Notes: generated from the sequence alone by a model not told the origin. Numbered from the stretch's first letter, positions 1 through 8,988 are shown. The stretch is 64,000 nt of DNA from Chthonomonas sp. (GCA_016788425.1 JAEURQ010000002.1:806001-870000); one strand, 5' to 3'. A program made the numbers and translations.

Positions 1-462
1 ATCAAGACCGTTCGCGGCCGATCGCTGGTGGTGCAATGGGACGAGCAATTGCCACGCCCCTACAACCGCCTGAACCTGGTGCAGGGAACCAAGGGCATTT
101 GGGGCGGATTTCCCAACCGCTGCGTGATCGAAGGCGAAACGCCCTCGACCGAAAGCTGGGTTCAAGGCGCTGAGCTCGATAAGCTGATGAAGAAGTACGA
201 GCACCCACTATGGGGGCGCATGGGCGAGGTCGCGAAGAAAGCCGGCGGCCACGGCGGCATGGACTTTATCATGCTGTGGCGCATCATCTACTGCCTACGC
301 AATGGGCTACCGATGGATCAAGACGTGTACGATGGCGCGGCGTGGTCGGTGGTTGGCCCGCTCAGCGAATGGTCGGTCAAGAACCGCTCGCAGAGCATTG
401 ATGTGCCCGACTTTACGCGCGGCGAATGGCGCTCGATGAAGCCCCTCGACGTGATCCGTTAA
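1..462 (+). CDS. Gfo/Idh/MocA oxidoreductase, GH109-like (C-terminal part)
   Basis: The reading frame is already open at base 1, so the N-terminal Rossmann domain lies outside the window; about 153 C-terminal residues remain. The segments YNRLNLVQGTKG, GGHGGMDFIM, DQDVYDGAAWS and PLSEWSV match the C-terminal catalytic region of the GH109 (alpha-N-acetylgalactosaminidase-like) branch of the family. These enzymes use a tightly bound NAD cofactor for transient oxidation of the sugar, often as Tat-exported proteins. The family call is firm. Substrate and export cannot be judged from the fragment. The stop is followed by 42 bases and a sugar-ABC ATPase gene on the same strand. Confidence 0.85.
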   Translation: MKTVRGRSLVVQWDEQLPRPYNRLNLVQGTKGIWGGFPNRCVIEGETPSTESWVQGAELDKLMKKYEHPLWGRMGEVAKKAGGHGGMDFIMLWRIIYCLRNGLPMDQDVYDGAAWSVVGPLSEWSVKNRSQSIDVPDFTRGEWRSMKPLDVIR

Positions 463-471
463 GGTTAGGGC

Positions 472-477
472 TATACT
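472..477 (+). promoter_or_regulatory. -10 box TATACT upstream of the ABC ATPase gene
   Basis: TATACT lies 27 bases before the TTG start at 505, leaving room for an SD-containing leader (GGAG at 493-496). No clear -35 element is visible. Confidence 0.5.
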
Positions 478-504
478 GAGAATTCGTATTTTGGAGACGA
501 CGGA

Positions 505-1644
505 TTGGCTGGCGTAACTTATCGAAACATCACTAAGGTCTTTGGCAAAGATGTCAAGGCCGTTGACAACCTGAACCTCGACATTCGCGACGGCGAGTTT
601 ATGGTGTTGGTCGGCCCTTCGGGTTGCGGAAAGACCACCGCGCTGCGCATGATCGCAGGGCTCGAAGAGTCCACAAGCGGTGATCTGCTGATCGGCTCCG
701 ACCGCGTGAATGACACGCCGCCCAAGGATCGCGACATCGCGATGGTGTTCCAAAACTACGCGCTCTACCCGCACATGACGGTGTACGACAACATCGCGTT
801 TGGCCTGCGTCTGCGCGAGCTCAAGGGCTTCTTCTGGCAGCTTTCGCACCGCGCCGAAGCCAAGCGCATTAGCGCAGACATTGACGCCCGGGTGCAGGAA
901 GCAGCCAAAATGCTCGACATTGGGCACTTGCTCCAACGCCGCCCGAAGGAACTCTCCGGCGGTCAACGCCAGCGTGTCGCCCTGGCGCGCGCGATCGTCC
1001 GCAAACCCAAGGTCTTCTTGATGGACGAGCCACTCTCCAATCTCGACGCCAAGCTCCGGATCCAAACCCGCGCCGAACTGATTCGCCTTCACCGCCAGCT
1101 CGGCATCACCACCATCTACGTGACTCACGACCAAGTCGAAGCGATGACCATGGGTCAGCGCATCTCGGTCATGAAGGACGGGCTGCTACAGCAGTGCGAT
1201 ACCAGCGAGATGGTCTACAACCAGCCGGCCAACAAGTTTGTGGCTGGGTTTATCGGCGCGCCGCCCATGAATTTCCTCGATGCCACGGTCACCGATGACG
1301 CGCACGTGGACACCGGGCAGTTTCGTTTGGCCTTGCCGAAGAACCACCCCGCCATCAGCATGGTGGGCAAGAAGGTCACGCTTGGCATTCGCCCGGAAAG
1401 CATCTACGACGCGACGATGACGAATCCGATTCCGACCACGCCGGACAACACGATTGAGGCCACGGTTGATGTCATCGAGCCGCACGGCCACCAGTACGTT
1501 GCGTTCCTTAAGATGGGCGACAAGGTGTTCCAGGCGTCGGTGGATTCTTCCTCGAAGATTCAGGAGCAAACCGCGGCGAAGTTCTCGATTAACCTCGACG
1601 CGTTGCACATCTTTGATGCCGAAACCGAGCAAGCGATTCGCTAA
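505..1644 (+). CDS. ugpC: Sugar ABC transporter ATP-binding protein (MalK/UgpC/MsmK type)
   Basis: A 379-residue cytoplasmic ATPase that would energise import of sugars or glycerol-phosphate. Visible motifs: Walker A GPSGCGKT (37-44), Q-loop Q83, signature LSGGQ (150-154), Walker B FLMDEP (161-166) and switch His198. A C-terminal TOBE-like regulatory region runs from about 240 to the end, as in MalK/UgpC/MsmK. An insertion of about 25 residues (LKGFFWQL and following, near 106-130) sits between Q-loop and signature. The TTG start is chosen because GGAG lies 8 bases upstream and the protein begins at the usual point. No permease or binding-protein gene adjoins it, so it is probably a shared ATPase serving several importers. 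Confidence 0.9.
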   Translation: MAGVTYRNITKVFGKDVKAVDNLNLDIRDGEFMVLVGPSGCGKTTALRMIAGLEESTSGDLLIGSDRVNDTPPKDRDIAMVFQNYALYPHMTVYDNIAFGLRLRELKGFFWQLSHRAEAKRISADIDARVQEAAKMLDIGHLLQRRPKELSGGQRQRVALARAIVRKPKVFLMDEPLSNLDAKLRIQTRAELIRLHRQLGITTIYVTHDQVEAMTMGQRISVMKDGLLQQCDTSEMVYNQPANKFVAGFIGAPPMNFLDATVTDDAHVDTGQFRLALPKNHPAISMVGKKVTLGIRPESIYDATMTNPIPTTPDNTIEATVDVIEPHGHQYVAFLKMGDKVFQASVDSSSKIQEQTAAKFSINLDALHIFDAETEQAIR

Positions 1645-1684
1645 AGGCGGAGTTTTCCCCGCCCGCAAATCGTCTGTTCCTTAG

Positions 1685-2428
1685 TTGAAGCCGCAGATTC
1701 CCGAAGCTAGCGTGACCTCGTTGGGGGTCGTCGCTCCGCCGCCCATTCAGGTGGAGTGCGATGCGTTTTCGGGTTCGCTGGCCACGCTTTTTGAGATGGT
1801 GCGCCGGCACAAGGTGGACCTGCTCGGCGTGCCGCTCGCGCCCATCTGCATGGCGTACATCCACTACCTGGTGGAGTTGCACCCCGAGGAACTCGACCAA
1901 GCCGCCGCCGCCACCGTTGCCTTGGCTTACCTGGTGGAGCAAAAGTCTTGGGCGATCATCCCCAACTTTGAAGACAAAGCTGAGGAATCGCCGGAACTTG
2001 AGTTCGTGGATCCGACGATCGGCGAATACGGCGAAGTGATCGAGGCATTTATGCGGCTGGAAGAAAGTCGCGACCAGATTTACTTCCGTGGCAGCGCGGC
2101 GGGTGACGCGTACGAGATTCCGTTTTCGCTGGGGCAGGTCACCAGCGGCGACCTTTCGCGGGCGTTTGAACGGCTGCTGCGAAAGGCAATTCCCGATCCG
2201 CCCGAGATTCTCAACAAGCCGCGCCGATCACTCTCGCAGATGATGGAGACGGTGTGGGATTCGCTCACCGACGAGTTCACGAGCCTGGTGGACCTCGTGC
2301 CGGCGCCGTTTACGCGTTCGGAGGCGGTGTGGTGGTTCCTGTCGCTGCTGGAGCTCATCCGCCACGGTCGGGCTGAGTTGATGCTCGGCGACGACGATGT
2401 GCTGTTCGCCCGGGGGTATCCGGCATGA
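1685..2428 (+). CDS. scpA: Segregation and condensation protein A
   Basis: A 247-residue kleisin subunit that bridges SMC heads and works with ScpB in chromosome compaction. The N-terminal region contains the typical VDLLGVPLAPICMAYIHYL helix (about 49-67), and a winged-helix C-terminus (about 170-240) fits the kleisin fold. The start is TTG at 1685; the region before it has no good SD, so this start is the least certain part. Its last four bases overlap scpB (ATGA), the classic scpAB arrangement, which strongly supports both calls. SMC itself is not in the window. Confidence 0.88.
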   Translation: MKPQIPEASVTSLGVVAPPPIQVECDAFSGSLATLFEMVRRHKVDLLGVPLAPICMAYIHYLVELHPEELDQAAAATVALAYLVEQKSWAIIPNFEDKAEESPELEFVDPTIGEYGEVIEAFMRLEESRDQIYFRGSAAGDAYEIPFSLGQVTSGDLSRAFERLLRKAIPDPPEILNKPRRSLSQMMETVWDSLTDEFTSLVDLVPAPFTRSEAVWWFLSLLELIRHGRAELMLGDDDVLFARGYPA

Positions 2429-3006
2429 GCCGCATTTTCGAGGTCGAGGCGCTGCTTTTTGTCGCGGACCAACCAGCCAGCGCCCAGTCCATTGCCGACG
2501 CGCTGCAGTGCGAACGGATCGAGGTCGAGGAAGCACTGCGCGAACTGGCCGAGATTCTCAGCCGCGGCTCGGCGGTGCAACTCGTGAATATCGCCGGTGG
2601 CTATCAGTTGGCCACCAAGCCGCAGTACGCCGAGCAGATCACGCGGTTCTTGCGCCCGCAGAAGCAACGGCTCAGTAAAGGGCTTATGGAGACCCTCGCC
2701 GTGATTGCCTATCAGCAACCCATGACGCTTGCCGAACTTGAGGCGGTGCGCGGGGTGCAGTGCGACTACTCAGTCCGCGTGCTGTTGGAGCGTCGCCTCA
2801 TCCGCGATGTCGGGCGGCGTCACACGCCGGGGCGTCCGGTGCTGTACGGCACCACCCAGCAGTTCTTGCACTACTTCAACTTGCGCGACCTGCAAGAGTT
2901 GCCGGCCTTGGCGGTGCCGGTAGCACAGCCGGCCCTAGATTTTGAAGGGCCCGCCGAACTACCCGCACCCGTCGCCGAGGCCCTAGGCCCGCTTGCGACG
3001 AACTAG
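2425..3006 (+). CDS. scpB: Segregation and condensation protein B
   Basis: A 193-residue partner of ScpA in the SMC complex. It has two predicted winged-helix domains: the first about 1-85 (FEVEALLFVADQPASAQ), the second about 90-165 (LMETLAVIAYQQPMTLAELE, RLIRDVGRRHTPGRPVLYGT), which is the diagnostic ScpB pattern. The ATG overlaps the scpA stop by four bases, so translation is probably coupled. The 3' end overlaps the convergent hpf gene by 24 bases. The C-terminal tail after about 165 is Pro/Ala-rich and not conserved in the family. Confidence 0.93.
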   Translation: MSRIFEVEALLFVADQPASAQSIADALQCERIEVEEALRELAEILSRGSAVQLVNIAGGYQLATKPQYAEQITRFLRPQKQRLSKGLMETLAVIAYQQPMTLAELEAVRGVQCDYSVRVLLERRLIRDVGRRHTPGRPVLYGTTQQFLHYFNLRDLQELPALAVPVAQPALDFEGPAELPAPVAEALGPLATN

Positions 3007-3279
3007 CTTGTCTTTGGCGCGCCGCATCTGATTCATGAGCTTTTCGCTGGCGTTGTCAATCGCCGCGCGCATGTTCAGATTGTGTTCAACCGAACGAATG
3101 GTTTTGCCATCGGCAAACACCGTGACTTCCACGATGTGTTCGTGATTTTCTTCGCGATGGACAACCTCAGCGCGTGAGGCGGAGTTCAGGAAGCGGTCCA
3201 GGAATCCAAACTTCTTCACCGCGTAAGCGCGGTCGCGGGAGCTTAGTTCTCCATGGGCATTTCTAAAAGTAACTTCCAT
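2983..3279 (-). CDS. hpf: Ribosome hibernation promoting factor, short form
   Basis: A 98-residue HPF/RaiA-family protein that binds the 30S decoding centre in slow growth. Evidence is the small alpha/beta domain with VTFRNAHGELSSRDRAYAVK at the start, EVTVFADGKT in the third strand and a basic C-terminal helix ending KLVRRKRA. I chose the ATG at 3279 because AGAGGA sits just upstream and the HPF domain begins there; an open frame continues 18 codons further but adds non-conserved sequence. It is the short form, lacking the C-terminal dimerisation domain of long HPF. The leader upstream is about 60 bases and contains a small TATCC/GGATA hairpin. Confidence 0.88.
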   Translation of the reverse strand: MEVTFRNAHGELSSRDRAYAVKKFGFLDRFLNSASRAEVVHREENHEHIVEVTVFADGKTIRSVEHNLNMRAAIDNASEKLMNQMRRAKDKLVRRKRA

Positions 3280-3382
3280 AAGGTTCCTCTGAGCCCGTGG
3301 GCTAGATATCCATCGGATACCACGAGCCCTCACTTATTCATACAGCAATTTCTTGGGAATGGCCGCAAATTCGACATAAAAA

Positions 3383-3414
3383 TTTGGCCCCCAGCGTAGA
3401 TGCTGGGGGCCAAA
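3383..3414 (-). terminator. Intrinsic terminator of the large lipoprotein gene
   Basis: A 13-bp perfect stem (TTTGGCCCCCAGC with GCTGGGGGCCAAA), 6-base loop, lies just past the stop of the minus-strand lipoprotein gene. On that strand it runs into a T-rich stretch ending TTTTTATG. Confidence 0.88.
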
Positions 3415-3417
3415 CTC

Positions 3418-5610
3418 CTAGTTGTCCGGGAGGTACGCCTCAACGACGTGGCTCATCGAGTTGTAGATGACCAGGCGAGGTGCGATGTTGGCATCCAGAC
3501 TCGCTCTCGCCGCCGCTTGTGTCGAGTGTCCGCCGACGAGTCCATCCCAACCGGATTTCAGCATGACCTTGATGTAACCGGCCGCCGGTGCCGTGAGGTA
3601 CTCGGAATAGGATGCGGCGCCAAGCACATCGTTCGGAATTGGCGTGTAGCGCCCATATTGATAGTTGTAGCCGCTGGCTGTTGCTCCGGTGCCTGTGAAC
3701 CGGTAGTAGAACGCTAAGTCGGTCTTCGGCACCAGGGCATAGATGGCATAGTCTCCGCTGTAACGACCGACCCAGGCACTACTCAGTTCATAGGTCCGAG
3801 ATTCCACTTGCACCACGTAGTTCGCCGTGCTCACGTTGGTTGCTTCGGGATCGAAGACCACGTTCACGCTGTCGGCGTCGGCGACCTTGCGGCGACTGCC
3901 GTCCACGCGCCAGACTTCGCAATCCACGGTGGCCGTGCCTTTCGTGGTGATGAAGCTGTTCGCCTCGACCACGTCGTCGCCGGTGATGAGGATGCCGCCG
4001 ACCGCGTCATCCGTGCCATCAAGGTCGCGGTCGTCGAGCCAATAGTTGTTGTTCGGCGAGACGCGCCAGCGGTACTCGTACGTGCCGGCCGGGTCCTTAT
4101 CTTGGATAATCGCACGCACCGTGGTCTTTTGCGTCGGGCGCAGTGGGGTGCGACCCACTTGCAACGTCACCTTACCAGGCGTCGAAATCACCTCGAATCG
4201 GTCGATTTTGTTGGAGCGCGCGACGTCGGCGAACAGAATCACCAAATCGGCGATGGTGAACCCGATGTCAATCTTGCCCATCTTGTCCAGCAGACCCTTG
4301 AATCCGTTAAAGATTTGGTCGTAGGTCGCATCGGAGAGGTTGGCGTTTTGATCAATGAAATCGAGCGTCAGCTGCGCCAAGAACGGGAGAATCGTGTTGC
4401 TGGTGTAAGCCGAGTTCACCAGCGCCTTCAGCGCATCCATGTACTGGCCCTGGCCAAGAAGTTCGCCTAGCTGCGGCACGTTCGTTTTGAGGTTGCCGAT
4501 CAGGTCGGTGACCGCCGCGTTGGCGCCCACGAACTTGAGGTAGCCGTCAATCTCATCGCCGCCCACCGGGATCGCCACGTTGGCGATAAACACCAGGAAC
4601 GCGTCGAGGAATAGCGCCTTCAACTCGACAATGCCTTGCGCATTTTTAATGTCGGCGGGAGCGGCCGAGAAGTCCCCTAAGTGGCCGCCCGGGCCGAGCG
4701 CATACACCTCATATTGGGTTTGCTTGGCCGTCGCCGGATAGCGCGGAATCAGGAAAGCCGGCGTGTTCGATTGCGGCGAGTAAGCAACGTCACCCTTGAG
4801 GAATCCATCCAACGTACCCGTGACACCGCCGTAACGGGCCACGAGCGGAATGTCCTGCACCATGTACTCGTTGTTTTCGTCCACCTGGTTGCCCGCGGCG
4901 TCCTTGTAGCCGGTGCGACGGAAGTACAGTTGGACGCGACGCAAGTAGGTGTTTTGCACGGTGAGCGCGCTATCCACGCTCGTATCAACGGCCAGACCAC
5001 TGCGGTTCGTCGGCTCGACAATGACGCCGCGTCCGCGGTTGTAGGCCGAGGTGGTCATGGTCTCCAGCGCAGCCTTAATCGCCGCATCGTCCACGTCAAG
5101 ATAGCCAAGCGCGTTGTGTTGCGCGAGGATCGCCGCTTCTAAGTCGCTGTACCCCGAGATCGTGTTGACCTCCTCCAGCAACTTGATGCGGCCCTCGCGC
5201 TTGAGGCCCGGGCCAGCAAGCACAAGATAAGCAAGCGAACGGGCGGTTGTCGCAACGGTAAAGTCGGGTGCCGTGGCGCTTACGTAGTTCGAGAACACGG
5301 TGCGCCCTTCGGCATCCACGACTTCGGCAAACTGGGGCCCGCCGTTGTAGATCATCGTCGAACCCTCTCCGGTCGCGCTAACCTCCGACGTGGCCACCGA
5401 TGTCCGAATCTTCAGCGTGGCGTAGGCCAACTCTCGCGAGCGGCTCGAAACAATGTGCGACGACACGCCACCCGCCTTGAGGAGCGCGGTTCCTGCGACG
5501 GCGGAGGAGCCTCCGCCAAAGATTCCGGCGCACCCAGCCAAGAACTGCAGCACGAGAATGCTGAGGAGCAGGGCAGGAGCGATGCGACGAGCTTGCTTGA
5601 GTGTGAGCAT
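3418..5610 (-). CDS. Large lipoprotein of unknown function
   Basis: A 730-residue protein with a lipoprotein signal: basic N-terminus, hydrophobic core and lipobox LAGC with the acylated Cys at 27. It should therefore be membrane-anchored outside the cytoplasm. I recognise no catalytic domain. The middle contains long helical stretches (about 270-430). Around residue 510-540 a DRDLDGTDD segment resembles calcium-binding Asp repeats, next to a possible Ig-like beta domain (KVTLQVGRTPLRPTQKTTV). It has its own -10 box (TATACT at 5625-5630) and a strong terminator, so it is a single-gene unit. Function is unknown; a surface or envelope role is inference from the signal only. Confidence 0.8.
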   Translation of the reverse strand: MLTLKQARRIAPALLLSILVLQFLAGCAGIFGGGSSAVAGTALLKAGGVSSHIVSSRSRELAYATLKIRTSVATSEVSATGEGSTMIYNGGPQFAEVVDAEGRTVFSNYVSATAPDFTVATTARSLAYLVLAGPGLKREGRIKLLEEVNTISGYSDLEAAILAQHNALGYLDVDDAAIKAALETMTTSAYNRGRGVIVEPTNRSGLAVDTSVDSALTVQNTYLRRVQLYFRRTGYKDAAGNQVDENNEYMVQDIPLVARYGGVTGTLDGFLKGDVAYSPQSNTPAFLIPRYPATAKQTQYEVYALGPGGHLGDFSAAPADIKNAQGIVELKALFLDAFLVFIANVAIPVGGDEIDGYLKFVGANAAVTDLIGNLKTNVPQLGELLGQGQYMDALKALVNSAYTSNTILPFLAQLTLDFIDQNANLSDATYDQIFNGFKGLLDKMGKIDIGFTIADLVILFADVARSNKIDRFEVISTPGKVTLQVGRTPLRPTQKTTVRAIIQDKDPAGTYEYRWRVSPNNNYWLDDRDLDGTDDAVGGILITGDDVVEANSFITTKGTATVDCEVWRVDGSRRKVADADSVNVVFDPEATNVSTANYVVQVESRTYELSSAWVGRYSGDYAIYALVPKTDLAFYYRFTGTGATASGYNYQYGRYTPIPNDVLGAASYSEYLTAPAAGYIKVMLKSGWDGLVGGHSTQAAARASLDANIAPRLVIYNSMSHVVEAYLPDN

Positions 5611-5624
5611 GGCCTTATCGCCCT

Positions 5625-5630
5625 AGTATA
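5625..5630 (-). promoter_or_regulatory. -10 box TATACT of the lipoprotein gene
   Basis: TATACT on the minus strand, 14 bases before the ATG at 5610; a weak AAGG lies between. Confidence 0.5.
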
Positions 5631-5631
5631 A

Positions 5632-5665
5632 GAGAAGACACCGCCGAAATTAGCGGTGTTTTCTC
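5632..5665 (-). terminator. Terminator hairpin after the beta-propeller gene
   Basis: Arms 5632-5644 and 5653-5665 pair over 13 positions with one G-T wobble and an 8-base loop. On the minus strand the downstream arm is U-rich (TCTTCTCTTATA). It lies between the beta-propeller gene and the lipoprotein gene. Confidence 0.65.
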
Positions 5666-5697
5666 TAACTAATGCCTAACTAATGGCTAACTAATGC
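5665..5697 (+). repeat. Three tandem 11-bp repeats
   Basis: CTAACTAATGC, CTAACTAATGG and CTAACTAATGC follow each other without gaps, just after the stop codon of the minus-strand beta-propeller gene and touching its terminator hairpin. On the minus strand each unit carries a TAG; because 11 is not a multiple of 3, the three units place stop codons in all three frames. Confidence 0.9.
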
Positions 5698-5700
5698 AGA

Positions 5701-8274
5701 TTATTTGGTTTGGTGGATGTTGCCGGAGACATCTTCCACCCGAACCGTCGTTGCTTGCTCCACGTCGCCAACCTTCAGCACCACCCGAAGTTCTCGGGTT
5801 CCGGCCCCCAAGTTGCGGACAGGGAAGCGCACACTTTGCAGACCGGCTTTCGCTTCACCTTCCAGAGAACTGATGCTCTGACCACCGGCGGTTTGCAGAC
5901 TCACGGTCGGCTTGGTGTTCGGTGCCTTCTTCATGTGGAAGAAAACCGTGACGTTCGGTTGACTGTTCGGCAAGCGCCAGTGAGTGGTTTCGTGACCATC
6001 GCCGCGCGCTCGACCGAGCGTGTAGGCCGGCGCCGGCGGGCAAAGGAAGATCGAGCGATCCAAGTTGGCCGGCGTCAGGCTTTCCAGCGCCGAGACGTTG
6101 ATCGTCCAGATACTGCGCCCGTGGGTGCCGACGACCAGATCAAGATCGCGCGGATGCACCGCCACGTCGTGAACGGAGACGGCGGGGAAGTTGCTCTTGA
6201 ACTTGCTCCATGTCGCGCCGCGGTCGAGACTGAAGTACAGCCCCATTTCGGTGCCGAGATACAGCAGGCTCTCGTTCTGAACGCCTTCCTTAATGACGTA
6301 GGTGGATTCAATATCCGGAATTCCGGCGTCAATGCGCTTCCAATTCTTGCCGAAGTCTTCGGTCACGAAAACATACGGCTTGAAATCGCCAAAGCGGTGA
6401 TTGTCAAATGTGGCGTAAGCGCGGCCAAGGACGTACTTGCTAGCCGTGACCCGCGAAACCCAGGTGCCCTTCGGAAGGCCAGTGTCCACACCGGGCGTCA
6501 CGTTGGTCCACGTCGCGCCATCGTCTTGGGTGACTTGCACGTTGCCGTCGTCGGTGCCTACCCAGATGATGCCTTGCTTGTTGGCACTCTCGGAGATGGT
6601 GATAATCGTGCAGTGCAGTTCGGCCGAGGTGCTTTCCGGGCTTACGCTGCCCGCACCGACCTTCATCTTCGACGCGTCATTGGTAGTGAGGTCGGGACTA
6701 ATCGCGGTGTAGGTGACACCGTTGTTCGTGCTGCGGTGGAGTCGGTGCGACCCCACATAGACGACTTCGGGATTCCAAGAAGAAAGAATGATGGGCGTGG
6801 ACCAGTTGAAGCGCAGACCTGCGCCGGCCGGGCGCGCCGAGCCTCCTTGGCCGGTTTCCTGGTTGGTGCGTTGCACCGCGCCGCCCTGCGATTCGCTGAA
6901 TACCCAGCGGTAGTCGTCGGGGTTCACTTGCACGTGGAATCCGTCGCCGCCGCTGAGGCTCACGGCGTCCCACGGGCCGAGGAATCCGCGCTCGGTTTGG
7001 GTCGGAATCGCCCAACTTCCGTTATCTTGCAGGCCGCCATACACCCAGTAGGGCTTGCGCATGTCGAACGCGATGCCATAGAACTGACCGATGTTCATGC
7101 GGTCGTGCATCTCCCAAGTGGTGCCTTTGTCGCGACTGACATAAACGCCGCCGTCAACACCGGCGATCAGGTGATTCGGGTCGGCGGGATTTACCCACAG
7201 CGCATGCCAGTCGGCGTGAACGTCAACGTTCGTGGTGCGGATGGTGCGTCCGCCGTCTTTGCTGATGTGGAGTTCGACACCCGGGATATAGATGCGGTCC
7301 TTGTCCCTGGTGTCGAATCGCGGAATGCTGAAATAGAACGCGCGCGGGTTGATGAGGCTCGTGCGAGTCCACGATTCGCCGCCGTCGCTACTGCGGAAAA
7401 TGCCGCCAGAAGTCTCGCCTTGCGAATTCGCCTTGAGGTCACCGGTGACCGGTCGCTCTAGCGTAAGCACCATCTCCTTGGGGTTAGCCATGAAGTAGTC
7501 CATCCCAATGCGACCCCACGGTCCGGGCGGAAGGCCCTTCGTAATCTTGCGCCACGTGTTGCCGTGGTCGGTGCTCTTCCAAAGGGCAGATCCGGGGCCT
7601 CCGCTCAGAAAGTTGTACGGCATGCGGCGTCGCTGAAGCGTGGCGGCAAACAGTTCCCGGTTGTTCTTCGGGTTCTGAATGATCTCGATGATGCCGGTGT
7701 CGGCATCGGTCTTCAATGTGTTTACCCACGTCTTGCCGCCATCGGTGGTCTTAAAGAGGCCCCTTTCGCCACCGGTCGCCCAAAGGTTGCCGAGCGCACC
7801 CACGAAAACCGTGTCCGGATACTTCGGATCAACCACGACCGAACCGATGTGGCGGCTGGTCTTGAGGCCCATGTTAGTCCACGATTCGCCGCCGTCGGTC
7901 GACTTGTAAATGCCGTCACCCCAGGCGGTCGAGTTGCGGCTGTTGGCCTCGCCGGTGCCCACCCACACGATGTCGGAGTTGGTGGCACTCACGCCAATCG
8001 CGCCGATGCTCATCGAGCTTTCTTGCTGAAACAGCGGCTCATAGCTCATGCCCGCGTTGGTGGTTTTGAACACGCCGCCGCTCGCCGTCGCCACATAGAA
8101 GATGCGCGGGTCCTGTTCGAACACGGCGAGGTCGGCGATGCGCCCCCCCATGTTCATGGGGCCTACTTCGCGACCGGTGAGGGCGTCAAAGAACGCGCTG
8201 TTAACTTGAGCCGAGCTGGAGGTGCCTAAGGCGAGTACCGCCAAAACGAAAAGCGAAGGAAAACGAGCCCTCAT
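5701..8274 (-). CDS. Secreted Asp-box (BNR) beta-propeller protein, sortilin-like
   Basis: An 857-residue protein with a signal peptide (about 1-23, cleaved after SSA-Q). Many Asp-box motifs of the S/T-x-D-x-G-x-T/S-W type follow: KTTNAGMSY, KSTDGGESW, KTTDGGKTW, KSTDHGNTW, RSSDGGESW, SRDKGTTW, TQDDGATW, TEDFGKNW and SLDRGATW. This is the pattern of sortilin/VPS10-type or BNR glycosyl-hydrolase-like double propellers. The last 130 residues form a separate beta-rich domain. Family members are annotated as exo-acting glycosidases or exported binding proteins; no catalytic residue can be assigned here. The start is ATG with a -10-like TAAGAA six bases upstream, so the mRNA may be leaderless. Confidence 0.88.
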   Translation of the reverse strand: MRARFPSLFVLAVLALGTSSSAQVNSAFFDALTGREVGPMNMGGRIADLAVFEQDPRIFYVATASGGVFKTTNAGMSYEPLFQQESSMSIGAIGVSATNSDIVWVGTGEANSRNSTAWGDGIYKSTDGGESWTNMGLKTSRHIGSVVVDPKYPDTVFVGALGNLWATGGERGLFKTTDGGKTWVNTLKTDADTGIIEIIQNPKNNRELFAATLQRRRMPYNFLSGGPGSALWKSTDHGNTWRKITKGLPPGPWGRIGMDYFMANPKEMVLTLERPVTGDLKANSQGETSGGIFRSSDGGESWTRTSLINPRAFYFSIPRFDTRDKDRIYIPGVELHISKDGGRTIRTTNVDVHADWHALWVNPADPNHLIAGVDGGVYVSRDKGTTWEMHDRMNIGQFYGIAFDMRKPYWVYGGLQDNGSWAIPTQTERGFLGPWDAVSLSGGDGFHVQVNPDDYRWVFSESQGGAVQRTNQETGQGGSARPAGAGLRFNWSTPIILSSWNPEVVYVGSHRLHRSTNNGVTYTAISPDLTTNDASKMKVGAGSVSPESTSAELHCTIITISESANKQGIIWVGTDDGNVQVTQDDGATWTNVTPGVDTGLPKGTWVSRVTASKYVLGRAYATFDNHRFGDFKPYVFVTEDFGKNWKRIDAGIPDIESTYVIKEGVQNESLLYLGTEMGLYFSLDRGATWSKFKSNFPAVSVHDVAVHPRDLDLVVGTHGRSIWTINVSALESLTPANLDRSIFLCPPAPAYTLGRARGDGHETTHWRLPNSQPNVTVFFHMKKAPNTKPTVSLQTAGGQSISSLEGEAKAGLQSVRFPVRNLGAGTRELRVVLKVGDVEQATTVRVEDVSGNIHQTK

Positions 8275-8280
8275 GCTTCA

Positions 8281-8286
8281 TTCTTA
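8281..8286 (-). promoter_or_regulatory. -10-like box TAAGAA, 6 bases before the beta-propeller start
   Basis: On the minus strand TAAGAA is followed by TGAAGC and the ATG at 8274; no SD is present. It fits the leaderless pattern but is a weaker match. Confidence 0.4.
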
Positions 8287-8346
8287 CCCGAGTGCGGGGT
8301 GCGCACGTGGCCCCGATTCGTGGGACAATAAGCCTGACCAAGGTTC

Positions 8347-8988
8347 ATGGCTAAGCAACTCGGATTTCAAAGAGTGTTGGTGCTCGCTCCTCACACCGAC
8401 GACGCCGAATTGGGCGCAGGCGCGACCCTCGCAAGGCTCCAGCAGGAAGGCGCGGCGATCACCTCGGTCGCATTTTCCGATTGCCGCGAATCGGTGCCGG
8501 CGGGCTTCGATCCTCTGGTCCTCCGACAAGAGATTGTCGCCGCGCACACCCAACTAGGCATCAAAGATGTACGGGTGCTGGATTTCAATGTTCGCTACTT
8601 CCCACGCGACCGACAGGAAATCCTCGAGGCAATGGTCGCCCTGGTCAAGGAGTTGCAGCCCGATCTCGTCCTTTGTCCGATGCGCAGCGACATCCACCAG
8701 GATCATCAAGTCATCGCGCAGGAGGCAATTCGGGCGGGCAAAAAGAGCACCATCTGGGGCTTCGAACTGCCTTGGAACAATCTGACCCTTGACAACCCGC
8801 TGTTTGTGGAGGTGAGCGAGGATCAGCTGATGGCGAAGGTGCGGGCACTCGCCGCCTACGAGTCGCAAGGATTCCGCAGTTATTCCAACGAGGCCACGCT
8901 GCGCAGCCTCGCGCATGTGCGCGGTATTCAGTCGGGCTATGCCCTCGCCGAAAGCTTCGAAGTCATCCGCTGGAAGGTGAGTTTGTGA
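8347..8988 (+). CDS. PIG-L/LmbE family deacetylase
   Basis: A 213-residue zinc-dependent N-deacetylase of the PIG-L family, which removes acetyl from N-acetylglucosamine-type sugars or sugar conjugates. The metal site motif near the N-terminus is APHTDDAELG (about 16-25, an HxDD variant of PHPDDE). The second motif DIHQDHQ (about 117-123) supplies the other His ligand. There is no signal peptide, so it is cytoplasmic. Its stop overlaps the GTG start of lpxD by four bases, so the two are co-translated. That context makes a UDP-acylglucosamine or related precursor a plausible substrate, though BshB-like roles cannot be excluded. Confidence 0.88.
   Translation: MAKQLGFQRVLVLAPHTDDAELGAGATLARLQQEGAAITSVAFSDCRESVPAGFDPLVLRQEIVAAHTQLGIKDVRVLDFNVRYFPRDRQEILEAMVALVKELQPDLVLCPMRSDIHQDHQVIAQEAIRAGKKSTIWGFELPWNNLTLDNPLFVEVSEDQLMAKVRALAAYESQGFRSYSNEATLRSLAHVRGIQSGYALAESFEVIRWKVSL

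Noticed and set aside
5710-7461. Long plus-strand open frame opposite the beta-propeller gene
   Set aside because: It is antisense to a gene with clear repeated Asp-box motifs. Its translation is His/Arg/Val-rich shadow sequence, as expected in high-GC DNA.
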